The position numbers were made by a program, and so were the translations under genes. A stretch of 64,000 bases of DNA from Phormidium tenue FACHB-886 (GTDB taxonomy: Bacteria; Cyanobacteriota; Cyanobacteriia; Elainellales; Elainellaceae): assembly GCF_014764505.1 (NCBI RefSeq), contig NZ_JACXWX010000001.1, positions 186,001 through 250,000 of the forward strand, read 5' to 3'. Below the pieces are notes generated by a model. The model searched no databases. It was not told where the DNA came from and worked only from the letters and a program-made list of their open reading frames with translations. This document shows positions 17,588-26,553 of the stretch, piece after piece; the stretch's first letter is position 1; every line of letters starts with the position of its first letter.

Positions 17588-18283
17588 GTGATTACGACTC
17601 CCAACTTCCTCATATCCCCGTCATCGGACTTTTCTATGCTGGTTCGTCCCCAAGCAACATCTACTTCTGTGCAGGTGCATCCTTCCGTCACCAGTAAGGC
17701 TAAACGGTTTCTAGACATTGTTGGTGCGCTAGTTGGCTTAGCCATCACCGCCCTTGTCGCAATTCCAGTGGCGATCGCCACCCGCTTTGATGACCCAGGT
17801 CCAATTTTCTACAGTCAAATTCGCTGCGGGCTAAATGGCAAAACGTTCCGCATCTGGAAATTCCGCTCCATGGTGAGAGATGCCGATCGACTCAAGCATT
17901 TAGTACATAACGAAGCGAAAGGCAATATCTTTAAGAACCGCAATGACCCGCGTATTACTCGCGTTGGGCGGTTCCTCCGGAAGACAAGCCTGGATGAGCT
18001 ACCGCAGTTTTGGAACGTGCTACGTGGCGAAATGAGCCTAGTAGGGACTCGCCCACCCACGGTTGATGAAGTGATGAAATACGAGCGTCATCATTTCCAG
18101 CGCTTATTAGTTAAGCCCGGAATCACGGGAGAATGGCAAGCTAACGGTCGCTCCACGGTAGAAGATTTTGAAGAGATTGTCCAGATGGACATCGCCTACC
18201 AGGAGAAGTGGTCAGTTACCTACGACCTGCTGCTCATTCTCAAGACTATCAAAGCAGTATTGGTCAAAGATGGTGCGTACTAA
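17588..18283 (+). CDS. Sugar transferase (polyisoprenyl-phosphate hexose-1-phosphate transferase type)
   Basis: A monotopic phosphoglycosyl transferase that would start an exopolysaccharide or glycan repeat by moving a sugar-1-phosphate to undecaprenyl phosphate in the cytoplasmic membrane. The 231-residue protein has one hydrophobic segment (ALVGLAITALVAIPVAIA, about 45-62) followed by the catalytic domain: DPGPIFYSQIRCGLNGK, FRIWKFRSMVRDAD, RVGRFLRKTSLDELPQFWNV, LVGTRPP and KPGITGEWQANGRS, all family hallmarks including the Asp-Glu pair. It lacks the extra N-terminal membrane domain of WcaJ. A GTG start at 17588 has AAGGAG 11 nt upstream. It has its own terminator. Confidence 0.9.
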   Translation: MITTPNFLISPSSDFSMLVRPQATSTSVQVHPSVTSKAKRFLDIVGALVGLAITALVAIPVAIATRFDDPGPIFYSQIRCGLNGKTFRIWKFRSMVRDADRLKHLVHNEAKGNIFKNRNDPRITRVGRFLRKTSLDELPQFWNVLRGEMSLVGTRPPTVDEVMKYERHHFQRLLVKPGITGEWQANGRSTVEDFEEIVQMDIAYQEKWSVTYDLLLILKTIKAVLVKDGAY

Positions 18284-18366
18284 GCATAAAGATTCTAAAG
18301 ACTGTATTCACAGCACACATTTTTAGTATGCAAAGGCGTGGCTAGGTTGAGTCGTCGATAAACTCT

Positions 18367-18400
18367 AAGTCCCCGGTTTAAACAAACCGGGGACTTTTTT
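18367..18400 (+). terminator. Intrinsic terminator of the sugar transferase gene
   Basis: AAGTCCCCGGTTT (18367-18379), a 4-nt loop, and its exact complement (18384-18396), ending in a run of six T. Confidence 0.92.
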
Positions 18401-18469
18401 AACTGCGCTTTTTTAACTGCCCTATGGTACGCAAACGCGATTAGGCTGCCACCGAGGTCTTGATAATCG

Positions 18470-18997
18470 CTATGCTGCTTCCCAAAGTTCACGGATTCGG
18501 TCAGGCAACCAGCCTGCCACCTCTTGAATTCGCTCTTGCGAAAGCTCGTCTTTCGTAGCAGAAAAAACAGCTTTGACTACCTGCTCAGGCTCAACGAAGC
18601 GCGGTATGGTCGATTCAGTTTGAAGCCGGGTTAGGAAAAGGGTGGAATCAATGCCTGCAGGGGCAGGAGCTTTCAGAGGTTTGCGGATCCGGCTTAAGAA
18701 GCCGACGAGCGGATTAGTATCTCTCCAGAGATCAACGACTTCTTCCTGAAGTGTTTTGTCTTTCGTGTGCAGCATTTCTTCGCCTTTCAGCTCGTCTGCA
18801 ACGCGATCGGCTGCCTCAGTAGTCATCACGTCGCGCATGATGCGGAACACAACTTCGGTAACATCCCTAGCATCATACGGGTCAGTGATACCGCCCTTTT
18901 CCATGACTTTTGTCAAGAATGACATGTCTTGCTCACGAATTGTAGCGCGGCTAGTTTCCCCCACAATCGGCGCATCTGGGTTCGTGCTTTCTGCCAT
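18470..18997 (-). CDS. DUF2267-like protein
   Basis: A soluble, acidic protein of 175 residues built of two helical halves: SFLTKVMEKGGITDPYDARD followed by VVFRIMRDVMTTEAADRVADEL, then after a linker the related LFLTRLQTESTIPRF, VVKAVFSATKDELSQERIQEV and LPDRIRELWEAA. This matches DUF2267 proteins, whose function is unknown. The ATG at 18997 has an excellent AAGGAGGAG 5 nt upstream, so I reject the TTG at 19000. It stands alone between the sugar transferase terminator and psbQ. Confidence 0.85.
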   Translation of the reverse strand: MAESTNPDAPIVGETSRATIREQDMSFLTKVMEKGGITDPYDARDVTEVVFRIMRDVMTTEAADRVADELKGEEMLHTKDKTLQEEVVDLWRDTNPLVGFLSRIRKPLKAPAPAGIDSTLFLTRLQTESTIPRFVEPEQVVKAVFSATKDELSQERIQEVAGWLPDRIRELWEAA

Positions 18998-19235
18998 CAA
19001 ATCTCCTCCTTAAGCTAGGGGTGTCTTCGTATACAGATTCCCATGTCTGTAGGATTGGAGCGTCGATCCCCAGAGAGAGATCAAAACGATCGTAAATCTA
19101 ACCTCAAGGAGACACGCACAAAATCATTGGCTGACGTGTATAACACTATAGTCTCTATTCAAACGCTCTATTCTTAGATAAGCCAAAGGGCTAAGATCTT
19201 CTAGGTGTTAATGTGTCTGAGAGTAAGCTCTGGGT

Positions 19236-19679
19236 ATGAAACGTTTGCGCTCTGTTTTAGTTTTATGTTTAGTGCTAATGACGACGCTGCTCGTTAGCTG
19301 CGGTAGCCCAACTGCCGTAAAGCCAACCTATACAGCAACTCAGCTAGAGCAAATTCAAAAAAATGCTGAAGGGGTGCAGGAGTTGCGTGACCGTCTGTTG
19401 GAACTACCCCCCTTGATCCAAAAGCAAGAATGGATCGATGTCGCTAATTTTATCCACGGTCCACTGGGTGAGCTGCGGGTGCGTATGAGCCGCCTCTCGC
19501 GATCGCTGTTGCCCGATGCCCAGCAGCCTGCGTTGAAAAGTGCCAAGGCTGTGTTTGGGCATATCGACGCGATTGATGAAGCTGCCCAAGCGCGTGATAC
19601 GAATAAGGCATTGAGAAACTACAACGAAGCACTGAAGGATTTTGATGCCTTCTTTAGCTTGCTGCCGCAAGGCTCGTAG
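19236..19679 (+). CDS. psbQ: CyanoQ, photosystem II lipoprotein PsbQ
   Basis: A lumenal extrinsic subunit of photosystem II that helps stabilise the oxygen-evolving side. The 147-residue precursor has a lipoprotein signal: positive start MKRLR, hydrophobic core, and lipobox LLVSC with Cys22 as the lipid site, as known for CyanoQ. The mature part is a four-helix bundle with conserved-looking stretches such as ELPPLIQKQEWIDVANFIHG and LRVRMSRLSRSLLP. It is transcribed alone and ends in a hairpin terminator. Confidence 0.93.
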   Translation: MKRLRSVLVLCLVLMTTLLVSCGSPTAVKPTYTATQLEQIQKNAEGVQELRDRLLELPPLIQKQEWIDVANFIHGPLGELRVRMSRLSRSLLPDAQQPALKSAKAVFGHIDAIDEAAQARDTNKALRNYNEALKDFDAFFSLLPQGS

Positions 19680-19731
19680 CCAAACTGCAGTCCTAGTCAA
19701 AAGTCCTATCAACCTAAGTCAAACTAGAGGA

Positions 19732-19770
19732 AAGCTTTTGCCGCTGTCTTGATAGCGGCAAGCTTCTTTT
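19732..19770 (+). terminator. Terminator of psbQ
   Basis: AAGCTT and GCCGCT on the left pair with AGCGGC and AAGCTT on the right, with a TT bulge, followed by CTTTT. Confidence 0.75.
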
Positions 19771-19817
19771 AGCGCTTTATTCTCTTCAGGCTTTGCAGCT
19801 CGCCTGCTTGTATTTGT

Positions 19818-20936
19818 ATGCAAAAAGTTGCCATTGTTGGCTGTGGCATAGTGGGCGCAATGATCGCCTATGAACTTAGCCAAATTCCGGATCTTTCCAT
19901 TACCGTATTCGATCGTCAGCCGCCTGCTCAAGCCGCTACTGGAGCCGCGCTGGGTGTTTTGATGGGCATTATTAGCCAAAAGACCAAGGGCAGAGCTTGG
20001 GCGATGCGGCAAGCCAGCATTCAGCGCTATGTGACACTGATCCCCGAACTAGAAGCAGCGATCGGACAGTCCATTCCCTACAATTCACAGGGAATCGTGA
20101 TGCTGCGCTTTCAGGAAGCCCGCCCGCAAACAGCTAAACCTCCCGATTGGCAAACCCTAGCCGAGATTCGCCGCGCTCAGGGTTGGACGCTAGAACTTTG
20201 GGAGCGCGATCGCCTCCAGTCCCACTGTCCTCACATTGTTAACCCGCGAATCACAGGAGCCGTTTATTCTCCTCAAGATGCTCAGGTTGATCCAACAGCG
20301 CTGACACTGGCGCTAGTTGCTGCCGCTCAACAAAAGGGTGTCACCTTTCGATTAGATGCTGCTGTGAAGGGCTTTGAAACCGCCTGTTCTGGGCTTTTCC
20401 CGCGCCTGCAGTTCGAAACAGAAGAGATCGCTGTCGATTGGCTCATCATTGCTGCAGGGCTGGGCTCAACCCTGTTATCACAGCTTTCACCCCAGCCGAT
20501 TGCGATTCAGCCCGTTTTGGGTCAAGCTCTGCGCGTTCAACTCGCACAGCCGTTAGGCGATCTAGCATTTCAGCCCGTGATCAGTGGCGAAGATATTCAC
20601 ATCGTGCCGCTGGGTAACAATGAGTATTGGATTGGCGCAACGGTTGAGTTTCCGCCTCATTCAATCCCCCCTTCCACAGAAGCAATCATTCCTGATCCCG
20701 CTTATCTTGAAACGGTATGGCAAGGGGCGATCGCACTCTGTCCGGCTCTGGCAGATGCCACGATTCTAGAAACCTGGTCAGGCTTGCGTCCCCGTCCTCA
20801 GAATCGTCCGGCTCCGATCGTCGAACCCCTAGCGGGCTATCAGCAGGTGCTGCTGGCAACCGGACACTACCGCAACGGCGTTTTGCTAGCTCCGGCGACC
20901 GCCCAACAAATCCGAGCGATGATCACAGCAGTTTAA
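19818..20936 (+). CDS. FAD-dependent oxidoreductase (DAO/ThiO-like)
   Basis: A 372-residue protein of the D-amino-acid oxidase superfamily. The N-terminal FAD-binding motif KVAIVGCGIVGAMIAYELS (GxGxxG) begins at residue 3; a glycine-rich ATGAALGVLMG stretch follows; WLIIAAGLGS is the second dinucleotide-associated motif; and the C-terminal LRPRPQNRPAPIV and LLATGHYRNGVLLAP closely resemble the ThiO/DadA family. Substrate is unknown; glycine oxidase (thiamine pathway) is the best guess. The next gene starts 25 bp after the stop, so they probably share a transcript. Confidence 0.85.
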   Translation: MQKVAIVGCGIVGAMIAYELSQIPDLSITVFDRQPPAQAATGAALGVLMGIISQKTKGRAWAMRQASIQRYVTLIPELEAAIGQSIPYNSQGIVMLRFQEARPQTAKPPDWQTLAEIRRAQGWTLELWERDRLQSHCPHIVNPRITGAVYSPQDAQVDPTALTLALVAAAQQKGVTFRLDAAVKGFETACSGLFPRLQFETEEIAVDWLIIAAGLGSTLLSQLSPQPIAIQPVLGQALRVQLAQPLGDLAFQPVISGEDIHIVPLGNNEYWIGATVEFPPHSIPPSTEAIIPDPAYLETVWQGAIALCPALADATILETWSGLRPRPQNRPAPIVEPLAGYQQVLLATGHYRNGVLLAPATAQQIRAMITAV

Positions 20937-20961
20937 AACCACAGCTTAGAACACAAAAGTC

Positions 20962-21471
20962 ATGAAATTACTCACCGATTGGGGCTTTAGCAGCACCAGC
21001 TGGAAAGGGCAACGCGGCGAATATTGGGTGCTGCTGCAGGGGGTGTTGATACTCGGGTTTGTAGTGCTGCCGCTGTACCAGCCGAGCTGGCTAGAGGTAC
21101 AGCCACCATTGCAATATTGCATTTGGGCGATCGCTACACTCCTCGGCGCGGTTGGTGCAGTGTTCGTGCTCAAAGGGCTGCTCGATCTAGGCAGCAATTT
21201 AACGCCCCTTCCTTACCCCAAGCTAGATAGTCAGCTTGTGCAAAGCGGCATTTATGGCATTGTTCGTCATCCCCTCTACAGCGGTCTCATCCTGGCTGCT
21301 ACAGCCTACGCGCTTCGGCAGCTTAGTTTGTCGCATTTGGTGGGAGCGCTGGTTTGGTTAATTTTCTTTGATTTGAAAGCTCGCCGTGAAGAAGCTTGGC
21401 TCACCGAGAAATTTGCCGACTATCCTACCTATCGACAGCATGTCAAAAAGTTGCTTCCCTGGCTGTACTAA
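20962..21471 (+). CDS. Membrane methyltransferase of the isoprenylcysteine/phospholipid methyltransferase family
   Basis: A 169-residue integral membrane protein with about four hydrophobic segments. The C-terminal half carries the SAM-binding motif GIYGIVRHPLYSG and REEAWLTEKFADYPTY with YRQHVKKLLPWLY, the signature of ICMT/PEMT-like enzymes. The substrate cannot be read from the sequence. It follows the FAD oxidoreductase by 25 bp and precedes fumC by 53 bp, so these three may form an operon, although they have no obvious shared pathway. Confidence 0.85.
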   Translation: MKLLTDWGFSSTSWKGQRGEYWVLLQGVLILGFVVLPLYQPSWLEVQPPLQYCIWAIATLLGAVGAVFVLKGLLDLGSNLTPLPYPKLDSQLVQSGIYGIVRHPLYSGLILAATAYALRQLSLSHLVGALVWLIFFDLKARREEAWLTEKFADYPTYRQHVKKLLPWLY

Positions 21472-21524
21472 CCCCAGAAACCGCTACGCTAGAAACTCAA
21501 GGTCTTGCCTCTAGGAGCTAACCC

Positions 21525-22931
21525 ATGTCAGCCCAGCCCACTGAACCACATACCCGCACCGAAACCGACAGCATGGGTGCAATCGCTGTGCCTGCCGAGC
21601 GCTACTGGGGGGCACAGACGCAGCGATCGCTCAAATATTTTGCGATTGGGGAGGATGTTATGCCGCGATCAATGATTCGGGCAGTTGGCATCCTCAAGCG
21701 AGCAGCGGCAACGGTAAATCAGCAGTTGGGCAAGCTGCCTGCCGAAAAAGCCAGGTTGATGGTGCAGGCGGCAGACGAGGTGATATCCGGTGAGCTAGAT
21801 GTCCATTTTCCGCTGCGGATCTGGCAAACGGGCAGCGGAACGCAAACCAATATGAACGCGAACGAAGTCATTGCCAACCGGGCGATCGCTTTAGCAGGCG
21901 GGGAACTGGGCAGCAAAACGCCGATTCATCCCAACGATCATGTCAATTTATCCCAGTCCTCCAACGACACGTTCCCAACAGCAATGCATATTGCTGCCGT
22001 TGAAACAATCACCCAGGATCTGCTGCCTAATCTCATCATGCTGCGGGATGCCCTAGCTGACAAAGCAGAGGCTTTCCAAGCCATCATCAAAATTGGGCGG
22101 ACACACCTGATGGATGCCGTACCGCTGACACTAGGGCAGGAATTTTCGGGCTATGTCTCACAGCTCGACAAAAATATAGCCCGTCTCAAAGACAGTCTGC
22201 CCGATTTGTACGAGCTGGCGATCGGCGGGACAGCCGTAGGCACAGGGCTCAATACCCATCCCGAATTTGCCGATCGCGTTGCCGCAGAGATCGCTCAGCT
22301 CACTCATCTGCCCTTCGTCAGCGCTGCCAACAAATTCGCAGCACTGGCAGCCCATGACGCGATCGTGGCAGCAAGCAGCTGCCTGCGAACCCTAGCAGCT
22401 TCTCTGATGAAAATTGCCAATGACATTCGCTGGATGGGATCAGGTCCCCGGTGCGGCTTGGGCGAACTGCTGCTGCCAGAAAATGAGCCTGGCTCCTCGA
22501 TTATGCCGGGTAAGGTCAACCCAACTCAGTGCGAAGCGATGACCATGGTGTGCGTTCAGGTGATGGGCAATGATACAGCGATCGCTATTGCCGGCAGCCA
22601 AGGCAACTTTGAGCTAAACGTCTTCAAGCCTGTGATGATCTTCAACCTGCTCAACTCGATACGCCTGCTTGCCGACGCCTGCAATGCCTTCACGCATTAT
22701 TTAGTCGTAGACCTCCAGCCCAACCCTAGCCAAATTCAGCACTTCCTCAGCAACTCCCTGATGCTGGTTACTGCCCTCAATCCTCACATCGGCTACGATA
22801 ATGCTGCCAAAGTTGCCAAGAAAGCGCATGCAGAAGGCACAACCCTAAAAGCCGCTTGCATAGAATTGGGCTTCTTGACAGCCGAACAATTTGATCAGCT
22901 TGTTCGTCCAGAAGAAATGATAGGCAACTGA
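21525..22931 (+). CDS. fumC: Class II fumarate hydratase
   Basis: Fumarase interconverts fumarate and L-malate. The 468-residue protein has full length with family motifs: [13 protein letters not shown] near 107, [15 protein letters not shown] near 142, [11 protein letters not shown] near 235, and the superfamily signature [15 protein letters not shown] near 322, which includes the mobile loop serine. It has no sign of the aspartase-specific pattern. The ATG at 21525 follows TAGGAGCTAACCC, a good ribosome site. The next gene is convergent, 30 bp away. Confidence 0.95.
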   Translation: MSAQPTEPHTRTETDSMGAIAVPAERYWGAQTQRSLKYFAIGEDVMPRSMIRAVGILKRAAATVNQQLGKLPAEKARLMVQAADEVISGELDVHFPLRIWQTGSGTQTNMNANEVIANRAIALAGGELGSKTPIHPNDHVNLSQSSNDTFPTAMHIAAVETITQDLLPNLIMLRDALADKAEAFQAIIKIGRTHLMDAVPLTLGQEFSGYVSQLDKNIARLKDSLPDLYELAIGGTAVGTGLNTHPEFADRVAAEIAQLTHLPFVSAANKFAALAAHDAIVAASSCLRTLAASLMKIANDIRWMGSGPRCGLGELLLPENEPGSSIMPGKVNPTQCEAMTMVCVQVMGNDTAIAIAGSQGNFELNVFKPVMIFNLLNSIRLLADACNAFTHYLVVDLQPNPSQIQHFLSNSLMLVTALNPHIGYDNAAKVAKKAHAEGTTLKAACIELGFLTAEQFDQLVRPEEMIGN

Positions 22932-22961
22932 GGGGATGGGCGTTTGGTTGAATCAGGGCTG

Positions 22962-23429
22962 CTACCAAAGTGCCTGAATGGGGCGGGGCGAGGGAGCAGG
23001 CGGCGGAGCAGGCGGAATTGGGCTGGCAGCAGGCGGCGAAGCAGGAGCTTGCTGGTCAATTGCATTAGGATCAACTGGTCTAGGATTTGTGCCTGGATTC
23101 AAACTTCCTGGACTTGGGTTCACCGGTGGCTGCTGAGCGTAAAGAGAAGAAAAAGCCGGATTCAGATTGCTCGTTGCGCTCTGCCAACCTAGCGCGACTG
23201 CCGGAACGCCTGCTAAATCGCTGGAGTTCGTCGTAAACGTTTCGGAAGTTTCGGAAGGACTAGGTGACTGTGCAACCGAATTGGTTGCCTCTACTACCCG
23301 GCTCGACCCAAACAGCAGCAGCGCACCTGCGAGTAACGCCCAGCTAACAGGGCGAATAATCCCTTTCAGCGCTGTTCCTACGATCGCTGCTACAGCACTA
23401 CTTGCCAAAAGCCCCAAAAACGGATCCAT
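22962..23429 (-). CDS. Hypothetical membrane protein with Pro-rich tail
   Basis: I do not recognise this 155-residue protein. The N-terminus has two hydrophobic segments (LGLLASSAVAAIVGTALKGII and SWALLAGALLLFGSSRVVEA). The rest is low-complexity: Ser/Thr-rich, then strongly Pro/Ala-rich (AIDQQAPASPPAASPIPPAP). This layout suggests a small membrane or cell-surface protein with a flexible periplasmic tail. It is convergent with fumC with 30 bp between. Confidence 0.55.
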   Translation of the reverse strand: MDPFLGLLASSAVAAIVGTALKGIIRPVSWALLAGALLLFGSSRVVEATNSVAQSPSPSETSETFTTNSSDLAGVPAVALGWQSATSNLNPAFSSLYAQQPPVNPSPGSLNPGTNPRPVDPNAIDQQAPASPPAASPIPPAPPPAPSPRPIQALW

Positions 23430-23559
23430 CGCTTATTACTCTCGCAAGATCAATCTCTTCACTTCTATTAATACCAATCTTCTACAACGCTGCCCAGGTC
23501 CAAAGGTGTATACCTTGTGAATTTGGGCAGCCTTCAATTCTTGTTTTTAACCCTACATG

Positions 23560-23641
23560 GCGATCCTATTTGAGTTGTGGAATGGTTTGTGAAAGGGGCG
23601 GGGTTCGCCCGTCCCTCCTTTCACAAACCATTTAGGATTGC
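23560..23641. repeat. MITE-like foldable repeat
   Basis: Outer arms GCGATCCTA (23560-23568) and TAGGATTGC (23633-23641) match at 8 of 9 positions, and inner arms AATGGTTTGTGAAAGG (23581-23596) and its exact complement (23617-23632) form 16 bp. The left part, TTTGAGTTGTGGAATGGTTT, recurs almost unchanged near 55812. No gene lies inside. Confidence 0.6.
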
Positions 23642-23754
23642 TATAGAGCGACTTAAGATTGTGAAGTCGCTTCAGAAGTTCATTAAATCAATAAAAAAAC
23701 TATAGGGGTGCTATCGCCGCCCTTGTCTTGCTTCTATTTTGGAGAAATAGTGAG

Positions 23755-24339
23755 ATGGCAGCCCAGTCAGAGGTGATAGAGTTCTGGTTTGGCAATCCTG
23801 GATCAGACGATGCTTCTTATAAAAACCGTCGGAAGCTCTGGTTTAGCAAGAATTCAGCGATCGATCAAACAATTCGCGAGCGGTTTCTGTCACTTTATCA
23901 ACAGGCAGCGGCAAACGAGCTAGACGACTGGCAGCAGAGTCCGCAGGGCTGTCTAGCGCTTTTGGTACTGCTAGACCAGTTCTCTCGTCACCTATTCCGA
24001 AACAGCGCTCAAGCTTTTGCGGCAGACCCTAAGGCGCTAGCTATTGCCAAGGGTGCGATTGACTCGGCGTTTGATCAACAGCTAGAACCGATTCAACGAA
24101 TCTTCTTCTATCTACCGCTGGAACATAGCGAAAACCCAGACGACCAACGCCAATCTGTAGCTTTGTTCAAAGCACTTCGCCAGATCGAGCCACAGCTTAC
24201 TGATGTGTATGACTATGCCCTACGACATCAGGCAGTGATCGATCGGTTTGGACGATTTCCGCATCGCAACCAGAGTTTAGGACGAGCTAGCACTCCTGAA
24301 GAGCTGAAGTTTTTGCAGCAGCCTAGATCGTCGTTTTGA
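23755..24339 (+). CDS. DUF924-family protein
   Basis: A 194-residue soluble helical protein of the DUF924 family (TPR-like fold, function unknown). Family motifs are visible: EVIEFWFGNPG at the start, RRKLWFSKNSAIDQTIRERF, LALLVLLDQFSRHLFRNSAQ, FFYLPLEHSENPDDQ and VIDRFGRFPHRNQSLGR. The ATG at 23755 is chosen because GGAG lies 11 nt upstream; the frame also has a TTG at 23728 with no support. The gene stands alone; no hint of its role comes from its neighbours. Confidence 0.88.
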   Translation: MAAQSEVIEFWFGNPGSDDASYKNRRKLWFSKNSAIDQTIRERFLSLYQQAAANELDDWQQSPQGCLALLVLLDQFSRHLFRNSAQAFAADPKALAIAKGAIDSAFDQQLEPIQRIFFYLPLEHSENPDDQRQSVALFKALRQIEPQLTDVYDYALRHQAVIDRFGRFPHRNQSLGRASTPEELKFLQQPRSSF

Positions 24340-24435
24340 AGCGGCATTTCACGACGCTTCAACAGGGCAAATCGGAATTCGCGTTACACTGAAAATCCAA
24401 TAGTTCCCCCAGCAGCAATTTAGCTGCATTTTTTT

Positions 24436-24882
24436 ATGGCAACCCTTCGCCAACCTGCAAGCCTACGATCGCGCTCATGGTCCATTGCCCAACTGCCCGG
24501 ACTTAACGCCGAAGACCAGTCCCAGCTTGCAACTCATGGCATCCAAACCACGCAACAGCTATTGCAGCAAACTAAAACACTCCTGCAGCGGCAAACGCTC
24601 GCTGCTAAGCTGCAAATTCACGTTCAGCATGTCAATAAATGGATGGCGCTAGCCGATCTTGCCCGTGTGCCTGCGGTTGGCTGTCAGTATTGTGGGTTAC
24701 TGCTTCATGCTGGAATTAGCAGCCCTGCCCAGCTTGCCCAAACGCCTTTGCCTCGCCTGCACAAACAAATTCTTAAACTGCACATCGCTATAATGCAACG
24801 GCAAGATTTATGCCCAACGCTGGGGGAAGTTTCGCATTGGATTGAGCAAGCGAAGCAGATAGCTCACGGCAGAGTAACTTAA
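24436..24882 (+). CDS. DUF4332-like helix-hairpin-helix protein
   Basis: A 148-residue protein with two helix-hairpin-helix-like segments: LPGLNAEDQSQLATHGIQ in the first and VGCQYCGLLLHAGISSPAQL in the second. This is the pattern of DUF4332, a helix-hairpin-helix relative thought to bind nucleic acid or act as an adaptor. Function is not known. It is convergent with the DUF4870 gene, with a shared hairpin between. Confidence 0.75.
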   Translation: MATLRQPASLRSRSWSIAQLPGLNAEDQSQLATHGIQTTQQLLQQTKTLLQRQTLAAKLQIHVQHVNKWMALADLARVPAVGCQYCGLLLHAGISSPAQLAQTPLPRLHKQILKLHIAIMQRQDLCPTLGEVSHWIEQAKQIAHGRVT

Positions 24883-24888
24883 TCTAGC

Positions 24889-24912
24889 AGTTCAAGCGGA
24901 CTAGCTTGAACT
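24889..24912. terminator. Hairpin between convergent DUF4332 and DUF4870 genes
   Basis: AGTTCAAGC (24889-24897), a 6-nt loop, and the exact complement (24904-24912). There is no strong U-tract on either side. Confidence 0.55.
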
Positions 24913-24930
24913 ACCATACTGCCGCTTTGT

Positions 24931-25272
24931 CTAGAACGGACGGAAGATAAACGGATAATGAACTGGTTCATCCGGTGTACCCAAACAGTGAACGATCGCC
25001 CACCCTGTGAGTCCCCAATGAACTAACCACCAAATACCACCCGCCAACCCAAAAGTGATGAACGAAAGCGGGACTAGAATAATGCCATACAGCCAAACGT
25101 TAAAGTGAAAGTTAATCGCTTCTTTAGCGTTTGCTTTCACGACTGGATCGTCAGACAGAACATAGATGGCGATCGGTACAGCGATCGAGACAAGCAATCC
25201 ACTTAGAAAAATAGAGGCATGCGATAAGCTAGACAACAGCTTGCGCTTGCCAGAATCGTAGGTGCTTTGCAT
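24931..25272 (-). CDS. DUF4870-like membrane protein
   Basis: A 113-residue membrane protein with two or three hydrophobic segments (ASIFLSGLLVSIAVPIAIYVL, VWLYGIILVPLSFITFGLAG and GGIWWLVHWGLTGWAIVHC). The central KANAKEAINFHFNVWLYG matches the diagnostic DUF4870 motif (N/K-x-Q/K-A-I-N-F-Q/H). Function unknown. The ATG at 25272 has AGAGGAAAAG just upstream. Confidence 0.85.
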   Translation of the reverse strand: MQSTYDSGKRKLLSSLSHASIFLSGLLVSIAVPIAIYVLSDDPVVKANAKEAINFHFNVWLYGIILVPLSFITFGLAGGIWWLVHWGLTGWAIVHCLGTPDEPVHYPFIFRPF

Positions 25273-25421
25273 TACTTTTCCTCTTAAATGAGAAGGAGTT
25301 CTTGCTCCTTATCTTTAGCTTCATCATACTAGGAAGCCATTGACCTACGGCAGTGAAGTTTACCGAACGATGCTGGAGAACTAACCGATAGCTAGTTTTC
25401 TGCCTAAAGGCAGAGATGCTT

Positions 25422-26474
25422 TTAGGATATTGGCTTAGCGACCATTGCCTCCTTTATATCCTGTACCAGTTGATCGATCCTTTCTTGTGTTGAATTCCAG
25501 GAACACATAAAGCGCACCCCGTCTACACCAATGAAGGTATAAAACATCCAGTTTTTCTGTTGCAAATGTCGAACAACGTGCTCAGGCAAAGTAACAAAAA
25601 CGGCGTTTGCCTCGCGCGGAACCATCAGATCTACGCCATCAATTTCTAACAGTTTCTTTTCCAAATATTCAGCGCAGCGATTAGCATGACGAGCGTTGCG
25701 CAGCCAAGCTCCAGTCTCCAGCAAGCCTAACCAGGGAGCTGCCACAAATCGCATCTTCGAGGCAAGCTGACCAGCCTGCTTACAGCGGTAAGAAAAGTCT
25801 TCAGCAAGCTGTTTGTTGAAGAACAAAATTGCTTCACCTAGCGCCATGCCATTCTTCGTTCCGCAAAAGCATAGAACATCCACGCCGCTTTTCCAGGTGA
25901 TCTCAGCGGGTGTTTTGTTCATAGCGGCAACAGCATTGGCAAAGCGAGCACCATCCATATGGACTCTCAGGTTATATTGCTTTGCCAACTGCTGAATCGC
26001 GGTTAGCTCATCGGTGGTGTACAGCGTTCCCAGCTCAGTCGATTGAGTCAGGCTGATAACTTTGGGCTTGGGATAGTGGATATCGCTGCGGCGATTGACG
26101 ATCGCCGCGATCGACTCTGGCGTCAGTTTGCCGTTTTCTCCTTTGCCCAACAGCAGCTTTGAGCCGTTGGATGCAAACTCAGGCGCACCACATTCGTCTG
26201 TTTCCACGTGCGCGGTTTCATGACAGATGACGCTGTGATAGGACTGACACAACGCTGCTAATGCCAATGAATTCGCAGCGGTGCCATTGAATACAAAAAA
26301 GACTTCGCAATCAGTTTCAAATAAATCTCTAAAGTAATCGGAAGCACGCTGCGTCCACTCATCGTTTCCATAGGCAGGTGCATCCCCTTCGTTTGCCTGG
26401 AGCATATACTCCAGGGCTTCCGGGCAGATTCCAGAATAATTGTCGCTGGCAAACTGTTCTAAAGTATTCGGCAT
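25422..26474 (-). CDS. Low-specificity L-threonine aldolase (beta-eliminating lyase family)
   Basis: A fold-type I PLP enzyme of 350 residues that would cleave threonine to glycine and acetaldehyde. It shows FASDNYSGICPEALEYML at the start, NGTAANSLALAALCQSYHSV, ETAHVETDECGAPEFASNG, VHMDGARFANAV (PLP-contacting Asp-Gly-Ala-Arg) and LCFCGTKNGMALGEA, with the Schiff-base lysine in TKNG. The start at ATG 26474 is chosen because this aligns with other family members; the frame stays open to 26564 but that part overlaps the preceding gene. It lies downstream of an L,D-transpeptidase, probably cotranscribed. Confidence 0.88.
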   Translation of the reverse strand: MPNTLEQFASDNYSGICPEALEYMLQANEGDAPAYGNDEWTQRASDYFRDLFETDCEVFFVFNGTAANSLALAALCQSYHSVICHETAHVETDECGAPEFASNGSKLLLGKGENGKLTPESIAAIVNRRSDIHYPKPKVISLTQSTELGTLYTTDELTAIQQLAKQYNLRVHMDGARFANAVAAMNKTPAEITWKSGVDVLCFCGTKNGMALGEAILFFNKQLAEDFSYRCKQAGQLASKMRFVAAPWLGLLETGAWLRNARHANRCAEYLEKKLLEIDGVDLMVPREANAVFVTLPEHVVRHLQQKNWMFYTFIGVDGVRFMCSWNSTQERIDQLVQDIKEAMVAKPIS

Positions 26475-26553
26475 TGTGCAAGATTCAGAAGATTCCCCTG
26501 AAATTATGGCAAAAAGGGCAGAGGACCAGTATCCAGCATCACCGATCGCTCCG

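Noticed and set aside
23560-23641. Insertion sequence or CRISPR unit
   Set aside because: Too short for a transposase and without regular spacers; only a foldable repeat is supported.
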